Assembly (NCBI RefSeq): GCF_027595985.1
Contig: NC_073313.1
Coordinates: 83,454,494 to 83,518,493, forward strand
DNA length: 64,000 nucleotides
Reading direction: 5' to 3'
Source: Sorex araneus
Taxonomy: Eukaryota; Chordata; Mammalia; Eulipotyphla; Soricidae
Position 1 is the first letter of the stretch; each line of letters starts with the position of its first letter. Made by a program: the position numbers and the translations under genes. Shown here in pieces: positions 56,160-64,000 of the stretch. The notes under the pieces were generated by a model. The model did not search any database. It was not told the DNA's origin and saw only the letters and a program-made list of their open reading frames with translations.

Positions 56160-56371
56160 TCACCGTGCCCCTCTCCGTCCTAACCTAACGGAGGAGCTCC
56201 GGCAAGCATTAAAGTCATGTGATTGTATTGTTGCACCACTTGTGGGTGGGAAAGTGCAGTGAGTGGCTGGCAGCGTAGTGATCTGTGTGAAGCTTTTGGT
56301 GGGAGGAGCCAAGAGATAGAAAAATGCTTCCTCAAACAGTCAACTTTCATAAATCCCTTGCAGCTGGTCAG
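56160..56371 (+). promoter_or_regulatory. Candidate alternative first exon/promoter inside the MBNL3 intron
   Basis: This is a locally GC-richer island within a repeat-poor 6 kb stretch. It contains CCTAACGGAGGAGCTCC, a GTGGGTGGGA box, GGTGGGAGGAGCC and an E-box CAGCTG at 56361-56366. It ends in a near-perfect donor, CAG|GTAAGC, with the GT at 56372. No strong acceptor lies just upstream, so it looks like a first exon rather than an internal one. Mouse Mbnl3 is known to make a shorter isoform lacking the first zinc-finger pair; a promoter downstream of the ATG exon could serve that purpose here. Coding content was not recognised. Confidence 0.3.
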
Positions 56372-58085
56372 GTAAGCTGGGGCTGAGAGTGCTGTCTGCT
56401 TTGCTTGACGGTCTTCTGGAGCAGGGGAAGATTTCCATGCAGGGGACTGTTTAAAACCTGAAGGTGAACAATTTCAAATGGGGTTTTGAGATTGTGACTT
56501 TAGCTCAGTTTTCCCTTGGGTGGGATAGAAGGATGGGAAAAGGGTTGCCAGAGAAAAATGTTGTATGAGGCATAATTACACTCAAAATGTACTCCTTCTT
56601 TATCTGAAATTCAAATTTGACCACGAGTCCTCTATTTTCGATTGGTAAATCTGGCAACCCTAGATACAGGATTCTGGGCAGAAATCCTACTTGGGAAGAA
56701 AAGGCAAAAGTAGATGGTGATGTCTTTGTCTTGGTTCTAAGTCACTGTGGTGGATGACTCGATGTGGTGTCAGGAAAAGAAAGGTGAGGGAACTCCTGCT
56801 TTTTTTTAGCATGAAATTTTATGGTCCAAGGGCTAAATACTCTTTCATGTTGTTTCTTTAACCAAGTCTCTGAAATAAGTAGCTTTTGAAAGAGTGATGG
56901 CTATATGATTTTATCTCTGGTTAATTTCTTGGAGCTTGGAGTAAGAAATGGAGTAAACACTGTTAGTTTTTATGTTTGTTTTACATTATATTTTTATGAC
57001 ATTTGATGCTGGCAGCCATCAATAACTTTATAGACTGCTTCCCTGAATACTTTGCCTCAGAAACACTTGCTGATTTTTGATCACTTGGGATCACTGTGCT
57101 TCAGTTGTCTTTGGGTTTTAATTTGATTGTCAGTTGTTTTGTAAACAGAGGTGAGACATTCTTAAGTAGCTTATTATAGAGAAATAATAAGAGATGCACA
57201 AGTTGATATATTTTAAAAAAACAGTTGAATTTGTATCTGATTAGATTGGGGGCCTAGAAGGGGGTGGATGGGGCAGATTTGGGGTTTGGGGGAGATTTGG
57301 TTTCACTGGGCTTGCTTTCTGTTTGAACACTAACTATGATTTTAGTGTTTGTGCTTCAAAAATGCCAGAGACAATATCCGCTTCTACTTAACTTAAAAAA
57401 ATGTTTAATATGAAGCTTGCTTAATGTAGTTTTTGTTAAAGTCTATCGGGGACATTTTTCAAAATCAAGAAGTGTAATAGAGATCCAGGAGCAGGTCCCA
57501 CAATGATTGTTCTAAAGGTTTGTATTCCACCTTTGTCTAAGTAGCTTCAGGGGATTTGAATTGCAACTTGTTCAGGAAAATTCTAGTAGGGGTGGAGCAC
57601 TTAGAGAAATCAGTTGCTTCTAAGCTGACCCTGTAAATGCGTGTGAAGGCTCAGGGGCTGATTAGCTATGAATCTGTGGCAGGTTCCTTTTTCCAGCTCT
57701 GTTGGTCCTAAATCTTGGGAGGTGTTTTGTGACCTCAAACCTCTGCAATTAGAACAGAACTTGTTTCTGTGTTCTTACTGGAGTCCTCACACATCAGTTC
57801 AGTTACACCGAATTACTGAATTTTTCGGCTATGCTAATGACACCCACCCCTAGCTTTATATTCCTAGCAAAACAAGAAAAAGTATAAATTAGCTATTTTT
57901 AAAAATACTTAAGTCAAATAATTGTTCATTTGCAATATCCAGCCAGGAACAGTCTCTGTTATGTGTGGCCATTGTTCTCTTTGGAGGGAAAAAAGAAAGA
58001 ATTTAGGAAAGGAAATAGCAAGAAAAGCAACAATGCTTCCAAGGCAGATTTAGTGTTAAGCCCTATAAAATTAGTCTCACAAAGT
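56372..58085. other. Repeat-poor intron, middle part
   Basis: Over 1.7 kb of unique sequence downstream of the candidate alternative exon. No further exon was identified. Confidence 0.35.
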
Positions 58086-58290
58086 TGATTCACTCATTCA
58101 GCCAAGTTTTATGGAGTGGCTATTATTTACCAGCCGCAGAAACATCCCCAGTGATTCTAAGATGGGGAAGATAGAGGCCTGACTTTAGATAAGCTCAAAG
58201 TCTAATAAGAAGAGAGGCATGTAAACAATTTATCCATGTGCACAGTGATAAGTACTCAGATAAAACTGAGTACAAGGTACAGTTAGAGGC
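58086..58290 (+). repeat. Ancient mammalian repeat fragment
   Basis: GATTCACTCATTCAGCCAAG, GGCTATTATTTACCAGCCGC, AGTCTAATAAGAAGAGAGGC and CAGTGATAAGTACTC follow the common old repeat, the third case in this window. Confidence 0.5.
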
Positions 58291-61107
58291 ACCAAAGAGG
58301 GAGACATAAACGGGGGTGTGGGTAGGGGGTGGGGAGAGAGGTTCTTGGAAATCTGTACAGGAGTCCTTTGAACTGAAAATCCATATTGGCTAGTGGAGTC
58401 TGGAAAAGTTGGCTTTTGGCTTTCCTAAGCTATTTGTGAATTGGGACAAAACACTTCACTTCCTTCCTCTTCCTTTTCTCACAAAATGTTCCTTAGCCAC
58501 TGCTTTACCTTCACTTGGCTGATACTTCGAGATACAAGTTGAGATATAAGGCACCTTTATGGACTATTTACAGAAGTGTGATTGTTGAGATGCCCCCCCC
58601 ACACACACTTTGTGGGGAGGTTATATTTGGCAACATTCTTAAGGCACATAAGCAATAAAATTCTTCTGCTCTTCTCCTACCTTCCTCCTTCTTTGAACTT
58701 AAATGTTTCCTTTGCACCCAACTGACTTGGTCTGCATATGTGTATATGGGGTATCAAAAAAGCAGAATTCAACAGGGTAAGGAAGGGGGGACGCAATGCT
58801 GACTGACTGCCGTTGATATACTGCTTGTCTGCTTCTCTCTCCGGGGTCTGTGTACAGCTGCATGCATTTTGTCTTCCCTGTGTTCAGGAAAGGTTTATGA
58901 AAGACATTTCTATTAAAATAATTTCTTGCCTGCACCCTAAATTTAAATGAAAAGTTCTATTTAAGATTAGAAGGCTGCTATTAGTGCATATCTATTAATG
59001 TTCATAGATGGGTACACTCAGTGGAAGAGAACATGATGCTGATTATATCCATTTTTATAAAGACGGGCGTCTAAGAGGAAAAAGTGGGGGATTGCCATTA
59101 GTCTCCTGATTGCTGCCTAATAGTTTATATTGATGCTGCTTCACTTAGAGCTCTTCAGAGTAGTTCCAATCTTCACTAGGTCCTTGGCAGTTGTAGGAAC
59201 CAGACAACCCAGTATGAGTGATTCATATTTCAGAACACACAGCGACTTCCTCCGCGAAGCCGCTGTCTATGCGCGTAAGTATGCTTCTGTGAGTTTGCGT
59301 TATCCATAGAATTTTTCACTTAACACGCAGTTATTAAAATGTGATAAGATACTGTTGTTCATAGATCAAATCATATGCCCAGGGCTTTATTTAACATTTA
59401 ACTTTTAACTCTTGATTGTCTAGCAGAGCAGTGAGAAGTGTTTGGAAATGTAATCCAGTTATCATTGTAATTGAGAGAAATTCTTTTTCATAATTCCAAG
59501 TGTATTTGAGAATCAAGTCATTCTGAAAACAGTTATTTCTCTTAAGATACTGTGACTGACAAAGAGTGATTTTCAGCTTCATAGGGGCCTTTTCTTATTA
59601 TGATTGATGATAGAGCTTTCTCTTATGAACATGAAGTACATTTGCAGGTTTTTCTACCACCAAGTGCACAGAAGTCTTGGATCTGACAGTCTTGCTCTCA
59701 TAACTCACAAGACTTAGGTGGGATTTGAATTTCTACAATGTTACTTTTCTCTCTCTCAGTCAAAAGGCTTTGTACTCGTTTGTGAAAAGCCTTGAAGGTA
59801 AGGAAAAGGAAATAGATTGAATTCTGAAGGTTTTGTAAATGCTCTGCAACTTTTTTTTATTTGTCATCAACTATTTGATGCAGATGTAGTTTAGAAATGT
59901 CTTTGGCCGTTTTCAAACCCTGCTGCTCGTTGGGTGCATTTTCAAAGAGAGTAAATAGGGAAGGGGTTTTGGAAGATTCTTAGGTGTAGTAGCACTTATT
60001 TCAGCAGAGAATCACTTTCCTGTTGTGTCACTTTGCTGTTTTCTTAACTCAGTACCATAGTGAAAGAGCAGATGAGAATGATTTGTTTTTAAGGCAATGG
60101 AAAGGAATAGCTTTGAGAAAAGCATAAATTGAGTTTGCACTCTATTCTTTTCAGTGTTTCTTTAATTGTGTGTGTGCATATGTAGGAGACAGAAGGAGTG
60201 GGGAGAGAGAGAAGGAGGGAGAAAGAGAGAGAGACTTGTCTTGACTAGTCTTAGCGGTTTTTTAAAGGCTATAACCTGCTCTGCGAGTGGATGGTGACTG
60301 TCATGGGAATACGGTGTAGAATTGTTATGACATGGTCTTTGCTCTGAGCACATGATAGCTCTGTACCAGTGGGTCTAGAAGGAGGACTTGGGACACTATT
60401 AGTGTGGCTTGGGAAACACGAAGGATCGTTTTTCTCATACCAAGATAGTTTCTGGGCTGTTCGAGACCCATTATAATAGGGTATCATTCAGAGGGCTTAG
60501 CTGGCTTAACGAGAAAGAATTTACTCTGAAGCCATCGGTTTTCCAAAGGATCAAACAATAGATGATTACATATTGTGCGGGGGCAATCCGTCCCCTGCTT
60601 CCACTCCGTCCCATCCACATATATGTCACTAAAGCCTTAGTCCTCTCCAAGGACTACAAACAGATGTTAGCAAATGTAAAGCAACAAAGTTTGTATATGC
60701 CCTCTCCAATTATTTTGGCCAGTAATTGAGTTTGGCTTCTTGAAGAACGAATGCGCTATGCAGAAGGGACTTATTATCACGACGTATTGTACGTGTAAAT
60801 AAATCCTGATTTCCAAAGTAATTTTGAAAGAAAGATGAGGTGCACGGTTGGTTTTCTTTTTGAAACATTGTATTCGACAGTTAATAATGATACTAACTTA
60901 TTTGGTCTTATCTTTGTTTAGATAGAAAAATGCACGTTTAAAAAAAATGTCTCTTAGAAGCTTTTTTTTAACATAGCAGCAGTTTCTAGTATAATAATAT
61001 TGCTATACCTTTGCATTGTTACAGAATTAAAACATAGATCCTGTCATTCAAAATACTTTATAAATCAAGTAAAACCTCATAACTAAGAGGAACATGCTTT
61101 TTATGTT
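58291..61107. other. Repeat-poor intron, distal part
   Basis: Unique sequence with a CpG cluster and donor-like site near 59245-59280 and a GA-rich tract at 60185-60235. The short frames here are not recognisable. Confidence 0.35.
60183..60236 (+). repeat. GA-rich purine tract
   Basis: GGAGACAGAAGGAGTGGGGAG and repeated GAGA/GGGAGAAAG motifs over about 50 bp. Confidence 0.8.
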
Positions 61108-61257
61108 GTTTTTGGTTTGGAGGCCACACACCACGGTACTCAGGGCATTCCTGACTCTGCACTCGGGGAACACTTCTGCAGGGCTCGGGGAAGCATATAC
61201 GGTGCCACGGATCAAACATGGGCTAGCCGTGTGCAAGACAAATGCCCTAACCACTGT
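61108..61257 (-). mobile_element. Class A SINE
   Basis: TTTTGGTTTGGAGGCCACACACC to GTGTGCAAGACAAATGCCC and AACCACTGTATG. The last recognisable SINE in the window. Confidence 0.8.
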
Positions 61258-64000
61258 ATGTTTTTTAAAAGCTCATGCTGCCTTGTATTCCATGCTTTAG
61301 CTTTATAGCCTAACTTGATGTAATATTTCAAGTTTAATTCTTTGCTTTTTCTAGTTGCATTAGGTTTTTGCTTTAGAAAACTGTCATTAGTTTCCCAAGG
61401 AAAAAAGCTTAAGAAAAGCATATCTAAAGGACAGGGATGTAAAATTAAAAAGACAGGTAGCAATTCTTTATCTGTGATTGGCAGAAAATATGCCAACCAT
61501 ACCAAATTCAATGGCTTCTTTTCACCTTTCTAGTTGCTGTCAACTTAAATGATAAACCTCTAAATAATAGCAAACAATAGAAGTCCTAATATTACTCAAA
61601 ATCTTAATTTTGCTTTCAAAAACATATGTTGTTTGAAATTAGGAATAATGTGAAAGTTGATTCAATTACATGCTTAGATTGGATGAGGGTTACAAATTGT
61701 GTTCTATGTAAATGCCTATGACTCTGCTGTTTTTCTGGAAAAGTTATCGAGGTTACTCTCCAATCCTGCTCTGCAGGCACCTATTTGCCCCAACCCCTGC
61801 TGCTATGCAACTGCCCCCCAAATATGGGGACTAATGCTATACTGTCCTGAGGGTGAGTAAGACGAGGAAAAGTAGTCTAAGGAGAAAGGTTAGGATTAAG
61901 TTGTTTTGACCCGGTTAGAGTGCAGGATTTCCAAATACTGCTTCAGTTGAAGATGGTTGTTGATAAAAAGAACTAAAATTCAGAGGAGAGGTCAGAGGTA
62001 GCAATAAGAGCTTTAAGATCTGAGCAACTGCAGCGCTAGATAAAACTTTGCAAGAACTTCATTTTGCCAGGAAAAAAGGAAACTTGACAGGATTTAGAAT
62101 GGAATCTTTTATGTTAGTTAGACTAAGGAGGGGGAAGAGAAACCCCTCATGTACAAAAGCATACTTAACAATGGGCACTACTGAGTGTCACTGTTTTGAG
62201 CCAGATAACACAGCTGCGTGCGACTCTAGGATCAAAAAATCCTGTGATGATCTGGAGCAGGTTGTATTAGGTGTAAAAGGAAACTTAGAGTTCTCATAGG
62301 CATTGAAATTATACAAATATTCTTAGACTAATTTTAGGAATTCAGAGGGACTTGGGTTAACAGCATTCTCAATTGTTATTATGTTACATTCTTCCTTTTC
62401 CGGAATGATTAGATGAATATAAATATAAATAGTACCTTGAAGCAGGTACTATTTGATTTTGCAAATCATTTTATTTGATTGCATATGCATTGTTCAATGG
62501 GAGAAACAAACAAACAAACGACGGACTCCAACAGAAAACAGTTGCTGCTCCTTGAATTTATCACACTGAGTTTTGGGTCACACTCAGCTTCTTGATGGTG
62601 AGATAAAGTAAGAGCTACTTCATCCTGTTGATACAATATTTAGAAAAGCAGTTGAAATGCATCTGGTTTTGCATAATCTGTAGCTGTGCATAGTTTTGAA
62701 CAACATACCTTGATACTCAGGGACGTTACAGGAATGTTTTACCAACAAGCTAAGTAAAAATGGAGAAGTGATTGCGATTTAGGAATCACTAATAAAGAAA
62801 ATTCATAGCTGGTGTTGAAATGAAAACACTTGATGAACCAACTCAAGTCTCCTGGGAATTTGAGTAGCTTAGCAGTTTGCACTCTTGGGTTAACAATAAC
62901 AACAACAAAAAAGAGAAGACTTTTTTTTTTCTCCACGCCCTTTCTCCATATGCTGCTGCAACTGTGGGAAAAAGAATCGCTTGCGGTCATGCTTGTCTTA
63001 AGGGGATTATAGCGTATCTAGTAATCCAAATGAGAATACTCATTAGCAGGTTTTTAGTGTACATGAATTAAAGAAACACCACCACAACAGGTCACATTTG
63101 ACAGCGTGATAAATTCTTATTCAGTGACATCTTTTTGCTGCCACGTAATCCCACAGTCAGCAACTGTATCAGCATTTAAGCGACTGTAAAGGCATGTTTG
63201 GTTCCACAAGACGTATCTTGTCTGCATGTACTTAAACTATCAATAAAACATTAAAATAGCCGAGATGCCAAAATTACTTTGGTCTGTTATTCAAGGGTTT
63301 TTTGGAAATTGCCTCTGGAAGCTAAGGAACACATAGCTGCCAGGTATGAAGATTTATTCTTAAACTAAAACGATGTCAGATGACTTAGGATGTCTCTCAT
63401 AATTTATTCTAGAAAAAGAAGTCTAGAAGCAAAATTGTCCAGAATAATGAAATCTAAAACCTACAATATATTTATACATAATACTTTCCAAAGTATTTTA
63501 TGTAAATTCTATGTAATTATGTAATCCCTCAGTTTTCTTCCTTTCCATCAAATACAAGTCCTGAGTCTTACTTAACATGCTCAGATTTACATCTCATCCT
63601 GAGAAATTTTTATCGAAATATGCAATTTCATAATACCATAAATTCTTAATATTTGTTTTAAAAATTATATAGTACATGTCGAATAGAACATAACAAAGAT
63701 GTCTTAAGGAAAAGTGAGTTCTGGAGTCAAATCCACTGAATTTTCATTTGGTTTTGTTACCTTATAGCTCCATGGAGCTTCTCTAAGTCTGTTTCCTCAT
63801 TTAGAAGATGATTCTAAGGAATATTAATCTCCAACAGTCGGTAGGGATACCTGATAAATTAACTCATTAAATTAACTTCTAGTTACATCCTTGGCATACT
63901 CAGAGAGTTTGATAGAAATCCTTGATTTTCATAGCCATACCAGATTTTTGGAAACTTGAGCAAACCTTTTTGTCTAATTCTTCCTTTTAGGGTCGGTGTA
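61258..64000. other. Intronic sequence, no feature recognised
   Basis: 2.7 kb of unique AT-rich sequence to the right edge with no young repeat. The second MBNL coding exon is not visible, so it presumably lies beyond the window. Confidence 0.4.

Noticed and set aside
24933..64000. Second MBNL3 coding exon (remaining part of zinc finger 2 and the linker)
   Set aside because: I looked for a frame encoding the expected GRC-x-RENCKYLHPP continuation and did not find it; it probably lies beyond the right edge.

Overview
The window is vertebrate, specifically mammalian, nuclear DNA. It is AT-rich, has no dense gene array, and is packed with L1 LINE fragments, ancient MIR/L2-type repeats and very many tRNA-derived SINEs. 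The two young SINE types match what I remember of shrew (Sorex) repeats, so a soricid such as Sorex araneus is the best guess for the organism. That identification is from memory and was not tested by search.

Only one protein-coding exon is convincing. It is the ATG-containing exon of a muscleblind-like RNA-binding protein, coding part 24756-24932 on the + strand, closest to MBNL3 (X-linked in placental mammals). It encodes 59 residues: the complete first CCCH zinc finger and the start of the second. It ends in a perfect GTGAGT donor and has a strong acceptor 736 nt upstream of the ATG, which implies a long 5'UTR in the same exon. The next MBNL coding exon was not found downstream. The window therefore reads as about 24 kb of 5' intron, the exon, and about 39 kb of the following intron. 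A weaker candidate for an alternative first exon with a CAG|GTAAGC donor lies at about 56.2-56.37 kb.

SINE vocabulary used below. Class A is about 170 nt with a tRNA-like head and an A-rich tail. Class B has the same tRNA-like head joined to a body of about 180 nt that contains an internal direct repeat and ends in CAGTG-type repeats without an A-tail. Intact heads carry perfect pol III A and B boxes. Many copies have clear target-site duplications (TSDs), and several are nested.

Layout: 1-1.2 kb antisense L1; 1.2-9.6 kb SINEs plus a truncated L1; 10.0-11.6 kb sense L1 carrying four SINEs; 12.1-18.3 kb B and A SINEs, a small polyadenylated retro-insertion, MIR and a GC-rich patch; 19.0-21.5 kb two antisense L1s and a composite repeat that contains the class B body without its tRNA head; 22.9-23.4 kb a (TATC)n array of about 455 bp; 23.8-30.2 kb almost no young repeats around the MBNL3 exon; 30.2-54.9 kb mixed SINE/L1 with an unusual 55-bp inverted repeat near 44.9 kb; 55-61.1 kb repeat-poor with the candidate alternative exon; one SINE at 61.1 kb; then unique sequence to the end. 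I saw no ERV with coding capacity, no genuine tRNA or rRNA gene, and no CpG-island promoter.
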